Of a DNA stretch of 59,464 nt, positions 45,518-53,748 are shown in pieces; position 1 is the first letter of the stretch; the number at the start of each line of letters is the position of its first letter. This DNA comes from Candidatus Palauibacter polyketidifaciens (GTDB lineage Bacteria; Gemmatimonadota; Gemmatimonadetes; Palauibacterales; Palauibacteraceae). The stretch is taken from NCBI RefSeq assembly GCF_947581785.1, contig NZ_CANPVO010000045.1, positions 1-59,464 on the forward strand. The letters run 5' to 3'. Below the pieces are notes generated by a model. It was not told the DNA's origin. It saw only the letters and a list, made by a program, of their open reading frames with translations, and did no database searches. A program made the translations under genes and the position numbers.

Positions 45518-45849
45518 GGACCGCCGAGGATGTTGCCCAGACCCGGCAGCGGCAGGCCTCCCGCAGCCTGACGCATTTCACTCTCCATTCGGTCCTTCGC
45601 CCGCCGCTGCGCCGCGGAGGCCGCGGCGACGATGAGGTCCTCGAGCATCTCGACCTCTTCCGGGTCCACGACGGCGGGGTCGATGGAGACGCCCTTGATG
45701 TTCCCCTGGCCATCCACCGTCACCTCCACCATCCCGCCGCCGGAAGCCGCGACCATCGTCTCGCGCTCGAGCTTCTCCTGCATCTCGCTCATGCGCGACT
45801 GCATTTGCTGACTGAGCTGAATCAACTGCTGGATGTTTACGCCGTCCAC
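45514..45849 (-). CDS. ebfC: YbaB/EbfC-family nucleoid-associated protein
   Basis: 111 residues; N-terminal Gln/Met-rich helix (IQQLIQLSQQMQSRMSEMQEKLE), then EVTVDGQGNIKGVSIDPAVVDPEEVEMLEDLI, the full YbaB fold. These dimeric tweezers-like proteins bind DNA. The position between dnaX and recR is nearly universal. Confidence 0.95.
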   Translation of the reverse strand: MDGVNIQQLIQLSQQMQSRMSEMQEKLERETMVAASGGGMVEVTVDGQGNIKGVSIDPAVVDPEEVEMLEDLIVAAASAAQRRAKDRMESEMRQAAGGLPLPGLGNILGGP

Positions 45850-45867
45850 TCCGATTCTCCTGTTCTC

Positions 45868-47604
45868 CTACTCCTTCAGGGTGAGGTCGAGTTCCTTCAC
45901 GGCTTCCCGCAGCTGCGGGTTTCCGTCCAGCAGCCGCTCGACCCGCGTCCGGGCCGCTTCCCCGGCGGTCATGCGGCCGCCCTTGTGGTCGACGATCGCG
46001 AATCTGACGGTCGGCAGTCCCAGGCGTTCCGCGAGATTCGCGCGGAGGGCGCCGGAACGCGAATCGTCCTTCAGCAGTTCCTCAAGCTCCTCGCGCCACC
46101 CGGCCTGGACCCGGAGCCGAAGCTCGTCCTTCACGAGGCCGGCGACCTCGGTGCCGCGCAGAGCCAGCCCGGACATGCCGCCCAGCCCCTGCGTCTCGGC
46201 GACCGCCGCCGCCCACGCATCGCGGACGGGGGATGACGGCGCCGTCTCTCCGGCGTCGGCGGGCGGCGGCGGGGGCGGCGCGGACTGCCGGGCCGACGCG
46301 CGCTGCGGGGGCGCCGCGGAGGGCGCGGGCTGCGGGGCCGGCGACCGGTCCGCGGAAGCGGGAGCGGGCCGAGAAGGACGTTTCTCGCGCTGGTGCCGGG
46401 GCGGGTTCGGCGTTCGCGTCCGGGACGCGGGCTCGCCGTCGGGGGCGCCGAGGGCCGCCAGGAGTTCCTCGAGTTCGACGGTCGATTCCATGCGGACGAG
46501 ACGCAGGAGCAGGACCTCGAGCTGGATGCGCGGCTGGGAGGACCGGTGGAGCATGCCGGAGGCCTCGAATTCGCTGAGGGCGGCGAGCATCCTAAGCAGG
46601 TCCGCCGGCACCAGGGCCTCGGCGGCGGCGAGGAAACGCCCCCGCGACTCGGGCAGGAGTTCGACCGCCTCGGCGTCCGGATCGAGCCTCAGCACCAGGA
46701 GGGTGCGCAGCGCGTCGCCGAGTCCGCGCAGAAACTCCGCGGGGTCGTGCCCATCGTCGAGGAGGTCCTGGACGAAGGCGAACACCCCGGCCCGATCCCC
46801 GTTCGCCGCAATCTCGAAGAACGCCAGGTATCGATCTTCGTCGACGAGCCCGAGCATGCGGCCGACGTCCGCGAGTTCCACCGCGTCGCCACGGAAGGAG
46901 AGCACCTGGTCGAGGGACGAAAGCGCGTCGCGGACGCCGCCTTCGGCCCGGCGCGCGATCGCCCGCAACGCCGCCGACTCGGCCGCGATGCCCTCCGCCT
47001 CGAGCACCGTCTCCAGCCGGCCCGCGATGTCGCGGACGGAGACCCGCCGGAAGTCGAATCGCTGGCACCGGGACATGACGGGAGCCGCGCCGCGCTCGAT
47101 CTTCTGCGGCTCGGTGGTGGCGAAGGCGAAGATCACGCGTGGCGGCGGTTCCTCGAGGATCTTCAGAAGCGCATTCCACGCATCGCGCGTGAGCATGTGC
47201 GCCTCGTCGAGGATGTAGACCTTGTAGCGCTCCTCGCTCGTGGGCGCGTAGGCGGCCCGGCGGCGGAGGTCCCGCGCGTCCTCGACGCCCCGGTGGCTCG
47301 CCGCGTCGATCTCCACGACATCGAGCGAGGCGCCGCCGGACCAGATCCGCTCGCACGAGGGACACGTGCCGCACGGTTCGCCGCCGGAGCGGTCGGGGCA
47401 GTTCAGGGCCATCGCGAGAATGCGCGCCGTCGTCGTCTTCCCGACCCCGCGCGGGCCGCAGAAAAGATACGCGTGGCCGACGCGCCCGGACTCGATGGCG
47501 GCCTTCAGCGTGGACCCGATGTGGTCCTGTCCGACCAGCTCCGAGAAGCGTCGGGGCCGGTAGGTTCTGGCCAGCGCGGTGCGGTACAAGGGCTCGTGAG
47601 CCAT
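45868..47604 (-). CDS. dnaX: DNA polymerase III subunit gamma/tau
   Basis: 578 residues. Clamp-loader AAA+ domain: RPRRFSELVGQDHI, Walker A GPRGVGKTTTA (50-57 core), zinc Cys set C69, C78, C81, C84 (CPDRSGGEPCGTCPSC), Walker B YILDEAHMLTRDAWNALLK and sensor 1 FAFATTEPQKI. The middle collar domain (AIARRAEGGVRDALSSLDQ) is followed by a Pro/Ala-rich linker and a tau-like C-terminus. No A-rich slippery site for gamma frameshifting was noticed. It is followed 18 bp later by ebfC. Confidence 0.95.
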   Translation of the reverse strand: MAHEPLYRTALARTYRPRRFSELVGQDHIGSTLKAAIESGRVGHAYLFCGPRGVGKTTTARILAMALNCPDRSGGEPCGTCPSCERIWSGGASLDVVEIDAASHRGVEDARDLRRRAAYAPTSEERYKVYILDEAHMLTRDAWNALLKILEEPPPRVIFAFATTEPQKIERGAAPVMSRCQRFDFRRVSVRDIAGRLETVLEAEGIAAESAALRAIARRAEGGVRDALSSLDQVLSFRGDAVELADVGRMLGLVDEDRYLAFFEIAANGDRAGVFAFVQDLLDDGHDPAEFLRGLGDALRTLLVLRLDPDAEAVELLPESRGRFLAAAEALVPADLLRMLAALSEFEASGMLHRSSQPRIQLEVLLLRLVRMESTVELEELLAALGAPDGEPASRTRTPNPPRHQREKRPSRPAPASADRSPAPQPAPSAAPPQRASARQSAPPPPPPADAGETAPSSPVRDAWAAAVAETQGLGGMSGLALRGTEVAGLVKDELRLRVQAGWREELEELLKDDSRSGALRANLAERLGLPTVRFAIVDHKGGRMTAGEAARTRVERLLDGNPQLREAVKELDLTLKE

Positions 47605-47707
47605 CTGGGTCGGCCGGGGGTCACGGCCCCGGCCGGGTTCGACTCCTTCGGGTCTGAGGGCGCCCGCGTCTCGCGACGCGAGGACGCCGCCGGCGTCGGG
47701 CGAACGA

Positions 47708-47800
47708 CCCCAGGCGGGCCGTGGCGACCGTCACACGCTTACCGCTGCTACCTTCACGGTCCTGACGGGATTTACGCGCTCCGGCCCCACGGGCCTGGGG
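47708..47800 (-). ncRNA. ffs: Signal recognition particle RNA (small 4.5S type)
   Basis: About 93 nt on the minus strand. The ends pair as CCCCAGGC/GCCTGGGG, then CCGTGG/CCACGG. The internal conserved core is GTCAGG-ACC-GTGAA-GGT-AGCAG, the helix 8 M-domain site for Ffh, followed by GCGGTAAGC. The apical loop is read as five nucleotides (GTGAA) rather than the common GNRA tetraloop. No Alu domain. It lies between yraN and dnaX, a frequent bacterial location. Confidence 0.88.
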
Positions 47801-47804
47801 CACC

Positions 47805-47813
47805 ATTATCTTA
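47805..47813 (-). promoter_or_regulatory. Candidate -10 region for the SRP RNA
   Basis: Minus-strand TAAGATAAT lies immediately upstream of the predicted RNA 5' end at 47800 and matches a sigma-70 -10 element as TAAGAT or GATAAT. No convincing -35 was found 17 bp upstream. Confidence 0.35.
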
Positions 47814-47846
47814 TCGGCCCGCAGGAGCAGCGGCCAGAAAAAACCG

Positions 47847-48209
47847 TCATGTATCGTCGCCATAGAAGGCTTCCGGGATGTGTTGGACCCGGGACGTTCC
47901 GCGGCGATCGACCTCCACCGCGACGATGTCGAAGCGGGCCTCCGCGGCGGCGCCCGGATGGCGGCTGAGCCACGCTCCGGCCGCGCGGCGGATCCTGCCG
48001 CGCTGGGCGCGGGAGAGCGCCTCCTCGGGCGCCTGCACGCCGGGGCGGCGGGTCTTCACTTCGACGAAGGCCACCGTGTCCCCGTCCCGGATCACGAGAT
48101 CGATCTCCAGCCGTCCCACGCGCCAGTTGCGGTCGAGGATCTCATATCCCGCGTCCGCCAGGTGGCGCGCGGCGATTCGCTCGCCGAGGCTGCCGAGGCC
48201 GCGCTTCGT
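47847..48209 (-). CDS. YraN family (UPF0102) endonuclease-like protein; start unresolved
   Basis: The core GRLEIDLVIRDGDTVAFVEVKTRR matches the UPF0102/YraN restriction-endonuclease-like fold (E-x-D and E-V-K). The first canonical start (GTG 48119) sits right before this core. The conserved N-terminal helix TKRGLGSLGERIAARHLADA continues upstream to about 48209 in frame and without stop, giving 120 residues, the normal family length, but with no ATG/GTG/TTG. The start may be ACG (48209), CTG (48161), the short GTG form, or the result of a sequence error. It follows aroF by about 25 bp. Confidence 0.8.
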   Translation of the reverse strand, partial: TKRGLGSLGERIAARHLADAGYEILDRNWRVGRLEIDLVIRDGDTVAFVEVKTRRPGVQAPEEALSRAQRGRIRRAAGAWLSRHPGAAAEARFDIVAVEVDRRGTSRVQHIPEAFYGDDT

Positions 48210-48234
48210 CGGGGGCCGGGCGCCCCGGGCCCCT

Positions 48235-49278
48235 TCAGCCGTGGGCGGGGACCGGAGCGCGCGCGATCCGCCGGCCGATGGCGTCCGCGATGGCGTGAAG
48301 CTCGACCATCAGCGCGTCGAACTGCTCGAACGTGAGAGACTGCTGGCCGTCCGATGCCGCCGTCGGGGGATCGGGATGGACTTCGAGGATGAGCGCGTCC
48401 GCGCCCGCCGCGACGGCGGCGCGGGCCATCGGTCCGACCTTCGACCGGGCCCCCGTGCCGTGGCTGGGGTCCGCGACGATCGGGAGGTGCGACAACTCGT
48501 GGATCGTCACGATGGCGGTGAGGTCGAAGAGGTTCCGCGCGTGCGTGTCGAAGTTGCGGACGCCGCGCTCGCACAGCATCACGCGCGATTCGCCCTCGGC
48601 CACGATGTACTCCGCAGCGAGCAGCAACTCCTTGATCGTCGCGGACATCCCCCGCTTGAGGAGGACCGGCTTGCCGGCGCGGCCCGCCGCCCGCAGCAGC
48701 GAGTAGTTCTGCATGTTCCGCGCGCCGATCTGGATGACGTCGGCGTATTCCGCGACGAGGCCCATGCTCTCCGTGTCCAGCGCCTCGGTGACGACGGCGA
48801 GGCCGGTCTCCTCCCGCGCGCGGGCGAGCAACTGCAGTCCCTCCTCCCCCAGCCCCTGGAACGAATAGGGCGAGGTCCGCGGCTTGAAGGCTCCGCCGCG
48901 TAGCGCGGTCGCCCCGGCTTCCGCGACCCGGTGCGCGGTCTCCAGAATCTGTTCGCGCGATTCCACGGAGCACGGACCGGCCATGACGACGACGTCCTCC
49001 TCGCCGATCCGCACGCCGTTGGACAGTTCGACGATCGTGTCCTCGGGCCACCACTCCCGGCTGACCTGCTTGTACGGGGGCGACACGTGGATGACGCGGA
49101 GCACGCCCTCGATCCCCACGAGCCGGCTCTCCTCGACGCGCCCATCGTTGCCGACCAGACCCACGGTCGTGCGCTGGGCGCCCGGCATGGGCCGGGCCCG
49201 ATATCCCATATCCTCTATCGCGCGGACCACGTCCTCGACCTGCCCGTCCGTGGCGCCGTGCTTCATGACCACCAGCAT
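48235..49278 (-). CDS. aroF: 3-deoxy-7-phosphoheptulonate synthase (AroAII-beta, PheA-like fused N-domain type)
   Basis: 347 residues from the ATG at 49278. An N-terminal ferredoxin-like regulatory domain (about 1-70, [20 protein letters not shown]) precedes the DAHP synthase barrel: [66 protein letters not shown] and [20 protein letters not shown]. This is the AroAI-beta/KDO8PS-like type that starts the shikimate pathway. Transcribed toward yraN. Confidence 0.94.
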   Translation of the reverse strand: MLVVMKHGATDGQVEDVVRAIEDMGYRARPMPGAQRTTVGLVGNDGRVEESRLVGIEGVLRVIHVSPPYKQVSREWWPEDTIVELSNGVRIGEEDVVVMAGPCSVESREQILETAHRVAEAGATALRGGAFKPRTSPYSFQGLGEEGLQLLARAREETGLAVVTEALDTESMGLVAEYADVIQIGARNMQNYSLLRAAGRAGKPVLLKRGMSATIKELLLAAEYIVAEGESRVMLCERGVRNFDTHARNLFDLTAIVTIHELSHLPIVADPSHGTGARSKVGPMARAAVAAGADALILEVHPDPPTAASDGQQSLTFEQFDALMVELHAIADAIGRRIARAPVPAHG

Positions 49279-49390
49279 TGGTCCCCCTGTGGGTGGATTT
49301 CGCCCGTTGCGCACGCTCCCGGCGCGGCAGGGCCGTGACTCCCCGGTCCGCTCCCCGCGGCGCCGGCAGGAGCAGGATACTCCACTGGCG

Positions 49391-50230
49391 TCACCCGTTC
49401 GTCAACGAGACGCCGAGTCCCTCCCTCGCGACGCACGTAGCGCCGGCGTATCCGGCCTCGGCCACGAGACGGGGAACGTCGTGACCCGTGCGGAGGTGCG
49501 GGTAGATGTGCGTGAGCACGAGAAGACGCGGGCGCGCGACGGCCGCCAGCTCGGCGACGCGCGCGGGCGACAGGTGGTTGTCCGTCGCCTGCGAATCGGG
49601 GAGCGAGCACTCGCAGACGAGGGCGTTCACGCCGCGCATGAACGACCCCAGTTCCGTGGACGGCCCCGTATCGCCCGTGTAGCCGAAGCTGAACGCCCCG
49701 CCATCGAGGCGCCACGCGACGCTCTCCGCGGTGTGCGGCGTCTTGTGGGCTTCGAGCCGCGGACCTCCGCTCAGCTCGCGCACCTCCCCCGGCGGGAGTT
49801 CCTCGACGAGGACGGGGAAGCCGGGATCCAGGACGAAGTCCCCGCAGGCGCCGGCAAGCTTCTCGAGGAACCCGCGCGTGCCCGCGGGCCCCCACACCGT
49901 GAGCGGCCGGGTGCGGGGGTGGGCGAGACCGTGTTTCAGCGCGAAGAAGAGTCCCGGGAGCGCGCCGACGTGATCCGCGTGAAAGTGGGTGATCGCGAGG
50001 TCGGTGATCTTCCCCCACGGGAGGCCGAGCCGGGCCAGCGCCTGCAGTGCTCCGGGGCCGCAGTCGAAGAGGACGCGCATGCGTGCCGCGGATTCCGGGT
50101 CAGCGGACGAGACCCAGTAGGAGGAGGCCGCCCGGTCCGCTTCCGGGACGACGGTCCCGCACCCGACGACGATGAGTTCATCCGCCGCCGCGCCGTCCGG
50201 CGCGTCTCGCGCGGGTTCCGCCTCGTTCAC
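49391..50230 (-). CDS. MBL-fold metallo-hydrolase (ribonuclease Z-like)
   Basis: 279 residues. Metal motif [18 protein letters not shown] is preceded by [20 protein letters not shown] and [12 protein letters not shown], and followed by [14 protein letters not shown] and VLTHIYPHL. The arrangement is that of the RNase Z/arylsulfatase branch (tRNA 3' processing or related phosphodiesterase). The flexible-arm exosite of true RNase Z is not obvious, so the precise role is open. It overlaps smc by 4 bp. Confidence 0.88.
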   Translation of the reverse strand: MNEAEPARDAPDGAAADELIVVGCGTVVPEADRAASSYWVSSADPESAARMRVLFDCGPGALQALARLGLPWGKITDLAITHFHADHVGALPGLFFALKHGLAHPRTRPLTVWGPAGTRGFLEKLAGACGDFVLDPGFPVLVEELPPGEVRELSGGPRLEAHKTPHTAESVAWRLDGGAFSFGYTGDTGPSTELGSFMRGVNALVCECSLPDSQATDNHLSPARVAELAAVARPRLLVLTHIYPHLRTGHDVPRLVAEAGYAGATCVAREGLGVSLTNG

Positions 50231-53200
50231 GCCACCTGCGTGGCGGAGTTGAACTCCACGCCGACGATCGACGAGACGCCCGCCTCCTGCATCGTCACGC
50301 CGTAGATCCAGTCGGCGTTCTCGATGGTCCGCGGATTGTGCGTGATGACGATGAACTGCGTCTCCTCCTTGAATTCCTTCAACATGCCGACGAACCGGAG
50401 GATGTTCGTCTCGTCGAGCGGCGCGTCGACCTCGTCAAGCAGACAGAACGGGCTCGGCTTCGCGAGGTAGATCGCGAACAGCAGGGCGAGCGCGGTCAGG
50501 GCCCGTTCACCGCCGGAGAGCAGGTGAATCCGTTGCGTCTTCTTGCCGCGGGGGCTGGCCGAGATCTCGATCGGGGAATCCAGGGCATCGTCGGGATTCT
50601 CGAACTTGAGGTCGCACTGTCCGCCCTCGAAGAGGGAATCGAAGGTGCGGTGGAAGTTCGTCCTGACCTGCTCGAACGTCTCCATGAGCGCGGAGGTCGC
50701 CTCCCGGTTGATGCGTCGGATCGAGGTGCGGAGGTCGTCTCGCGCGCGGGTCAGGTCGTCGCGCTGTCCCGTCAGGAATTCGAGACGCTTCTGTTCTTCC
50801 TCGTATTCCTGCTGCGCGAGGAGATTCACCGGGCCGATGCGGGCGATGGAGCGCCGCACGCGCTCGAGCTCCGGTTCCCACTCGGCGGGCTCGGCATCGT
50901 CGACCGGGTCGACGCGTTCCCGGAGTTCCGCGAGCGGCGCGTCCCACTCCGCTTCCACGCGGCCCCGAATCGCGGACTCCCCGGCCTCGAGCTGCGTGAC
51001 TTCCAGTTCGAGCCGATGCCGGGCGTTCACGCGCTCGCGCTCGAGCCGACGCGCCTCGCTCAGCTCCGATTCGAGTCTGTCCAGCCGTGCGCGGCGTTCG
51101 GCGATTCGGCGCTCCAGCGCGGCGAGATTCGCTTCACGCCGGGTCCTGGTTTCGAGCGCGGCACCGATGGACGCCTCCACCTCCTCCGACTGCGCCTGAC
51201 TCTCCGCGATCAGGACGTGGAGCCCATCCACCTCCCGCGCCAGCGTCCGCGACCGCTCCTCCGCGTCGTCGGCGGCCTCCGCGAGGCGGCCCTCCACTCC
51301 GCGGCGGTTCTCGACCTCGGCCTCCCGCCGCGCCTGCGCAAGCTCCGCGTCGTGCAGTTCGGCCTTCCCCGTGTCGGCGGCGGCACGGGCGGCATCGGCC
51401 TTCTCTCGCGCATCCGCGTATGCGGAGGACAGTCGCGAAACCTTCCCGTCGAGTTCCCCGCCGCGGGCGTCGTCGTCCGCCGAGAGCGACACCTCATCGT
51501 CGCTGAACGCTTCCAGTTGTTCGATCCGGCCGGCGAGTTCGCGACGCTCATCTTCCAGCCGGACGAGCCGCGCCTCGGCGGAGGTCCGGTCGGCTTCGGC
51601 TTCGCGGCGCGCCGCCTCGGCATCGGACACCGAGCGCTGCAGCGCGTTCACCTGCGCGAGCGCCTCGGCGGCTCCGGCCCCCGACGCCTCCACCGCCTCC
51701 CGCGACCGCACGCGGTCCGCTTCCAGCGCCTCCACTTCCGCGCGGAGTGCCTGAAGTTCGGCTCGCCGGCTCAGGAGCCCCTCCGAGGTCGGGCCTCCCA
51801 CGTAGACGCCGCCCAACCGATCCTGGCGCCGCCCCTCGGAATCCACCCAGGGGTGCGGGCGCGGCGTGAGGTCACCGCTCGACGCGACCTCGATGCCGGC
51901 GAGGAGCGCCTTCACCCAGACCGCGCCGGCCCCCTTCGCGTCGACGTGTCGCATGAGCGGCGCGGCGGCCTCAGCCGGCCCCGGGAGCGGGCCCGGATCG
52001 AGCGGGAGCACGAGGAGGCCTTCCTCTCCGTCCCGGCGTTCGAGCCACGCCTCGACCGCCCGGACCGCGGCCACGTCGCGCACGACGACGCCGTGCAGGT
52101 ACGGGCCGAGCTGAGACTCGACCGCCGCCGCCCAGGGAGCGGACACTTCCATGAACTCCGACAGTGCGCCGTGGAGCCCGGGGATCGCGCTCCGGTCCTT
52201 CAGCAGTTGGGCCACGGCTTCGGGGAGCAGCGCGCTCGACCCCACCAGAGACCCGAGACTCGAGGCGCGGGCGCGCGCGGCGGCGAGGCGTCCCTCGAGG
52301 TCGGCCGCTTCCTCGCGGCCCCGGCTCAGCGCCCCGTCCGCGGAGGACGCGGCCTCACGCGCCGTTCGCAGCCGGTCGCGCGCCTCCTCCTGAGCCCGGC
52401 CCGCCTGCGCCTCGCGTCCCGACGCACGCTCCGCCTCCGCCCGAAGTCCGTCCTCCTGGGCCGCAAGCGCGTCGAGGGCGGGCCGTCGCCGCTCGAGTTC
52501 CTCGCTGCGGTCGCGGGCCCGCACCTCCTTCACGCTGAGTTCGAGGCGCCAGCGTTCCACCTCGCGGCGCGCCTCTTCGACCGCTTCCCTCGCGGCACCG
52601 CGCGCGCGCGCGGCGTCGCGGGCCGTCTCGGCCAGAGCCTCCGCCCGAAGCTCCAGTTGAGCCGCTTCAGCGGCGCCCTCGGCGGCGAGCGACTGCCCCT
52701 CCTTCAGGGCGGATCGCGCCTGCCCCACCCGTTCCCGGAGGTCCTCGCGCCGGCGCTCGTTCCGGCGCACTTCCTCCTCGAGCGTCGCCAGCCGGTCGCG
52801 CGCGCTCGAAGCTCTCGCCCCGGCGAGGAGGCGGGTACGCTCCAGCTCCTCCACGGCGCGCCTGGCCTCCTCAAGGCGCCGTGCGACACCGGCCCGTTCC
52901 CGCTCCATGTCCGTGTACTCCAGGCGAAGCGTTTCCGCCCGGGTCTCCGCCGTACCCAGATCCACATGGTCCGGCCCCGTATCCGGCTCAAGGCGCTCGA
53001 GTTCCGCGCGTGCCTCGGCCAGCCGCCGCGTCGTCTCCTCAAGTCGGGCGTCCGCGACGGCGACCTCGAGTTGCAGGAGCCGGGCCCGCAGCTTCGCGTG
53101 GCGCTCAGCCCGTCCGCGCTGTTGCGCGAGCGAGCGGACCTTGGACCCCACCTCGATCAGCACGTCCTCGAGCCGCTGCAGATCGCTGTCCGCCTGCTCG

Positions 53201-53742
53201 AGCCGCCGGATCGCGATCCGGCGGCGGTCCTTGTAGCGCCCGATCCCCGCCGCTTCCTCGAACAGCGTCCGGCGCTCCTCGGCGCGGTCCGAGAGGATCG
53301 CGTCGACCATGCGGCCCTCGATCATCGCGTAGGCGTTCGAGCCCAGCCCGGTGTCCCGGCACAGGTCCAGGATGTCCTTGAGCCGGCAGGCCGTTCCGTT
53401 GAGCGTGTATTCGCTCTCGCCTCCGCGGTAGACCGTGCGGCCGATCGCGACGTCGGCATACGGCACCGGAAGCACGCCGTCCTCGTTCGAGAGTTCGAGC
53501 AGGACTTCCGCCCGGTGGATGGGCTGGCGCGCCTCCGTGCCTCCGAAGATCGCCTCCTCCATGCGGGACCCTCGGATGGCGGTGGGACGCTGTTCCCCCA
53601 GAACCCAGCGCAGCGCGTCGGAGAGGTTCGATTTTCCGCAGCCGTTCGGGCCGACGACAGCGGTGATGCCCTGGTGCAGCTCGATCCGCGTCCGGTCGGC
53701 GAACGACTTGAATCCGCGCAGCGTCAGGGCCTTGATCTTCAA
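50227..53742 (-). CDS. smc: Chromosome segregation protein SMC
   Basis: 1171 residues. Head: MKIKALTLRGFKSFADRTRI, Walker A GPNGCGKSN (31-39), then about 330 residues of coiled coil, a hinge near 500-660 (LKDRSAIPGLHGALSEFMEV, GVYVGGPTSEGLLSRRAEL), a second coiled coil, and the C-terminal head with signature LLSGGERALTALALLFAIY (about 1074) and Walker B FCLLDEVDAPLDETN. It condenses chromosomes with ScpA/ScpB (not in window). It starts 6 bp after the CpsD-SPOR gene. Confidence 0.96.
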   Translation of the reverse strand: MKIKALTLRGFKSFADRTRIELHQGITAVVGPNGCGKSNLSDALRWVLGEQRPTAIRGSRMEEAIFGGTEARQPIHRAEVLLELSNEDGVLPVPYADVAIGRTVYRGGESEYTLNGTACRLKDILDLCRDTGLGSNAYAMIEGRMVDAILSDRAEERRTLFEEAAGIGRYKDRRRIAIRRLEQADSDLQRLEDVLIEVGSKVRSLAQQRGRAERHAKLRARLLQLEVAVADARLEETTRRLAEARAELERLEPDTGPDHVDLGTAETRAETLRLEYTDMERERAGVARRLEEARRAVEELERTRLLAGARASSARDRLATLEEEVRRNERRREDLRERVGQARSALKEGQSLAAEGAAEAAQLELRAEALAETARDAARARGAAREAVEEARREVERWRLELSVKEVRARDRSEELERRRPALDALAAQEDGLRAEAERASGREAQAGRAQEEARDRLRTAREAASSADGALSRGREEAADLEGRLAAARARASSLGSLVGSSALLPEAVAQLLKDRSAIPGLHGALSEFMEVSAPWAAAVESQLGPYLHGVVVRDVAAVRAVEAWLERRDGEEGLLVLPLDPGPLPGPAEAAAPLMRHVDAKGAGAVWVKALLAGIEVASSGDLTPRPHPWVDSEGRRQDRLGGVYVGGPTSEGLLSRRAELQALRAEVEALEADRVRSREAVEASGAGAAEALAQVNALQRSVSDAEAARREAEADRTSAEARLVRLEDERRELAGRIEQLEAFSDDEVSLSADDDARGGELDGKVSRLSSAYADAREKADAARAAADTGKAELHDAELAQARREAEVENRRGVEGRLAEAADDAEERSRTLAREVDGLHVLIAESQAQSEEVEASIGAALETRTRREANLAALERRIAERRARLDRLESELSEARRLERERVNARHRLELEVTQLEAGESAIRGRVEAEWDAPLAELRERVDPVDDAEPAEWEPELERVRRSIARIGPVNLLAQQEYEEEQKRLEFLTGQRDDLTRARDDLRTSIRRINREATSALMETFEQVRTNFHRTFDSLFEGGQCDLKFENPDDALDSPIEISASPRGKKTQRIHLLSGGERALTALALLFAIYLAKPSPFCLLDEVDAPLDETNILRFVGMLKEFKEETQFIVITHNPRTIENADWIYGVTMQEAGVSSIVGVEFNSATQVA

Positions 53743-53748
53743 GCGCGC

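Noticed and set aside
45868..47604. Programmed frameshift in dnaX
   Set aside because: No A-rich slippery heptamer seen in the reading frame.
47604..47690. Possible extra tRNA (GGTTCGACTCC-like string after the SRP RNA)
   Set aside because: No acceptor, D or anticodon arms can be formed around it.
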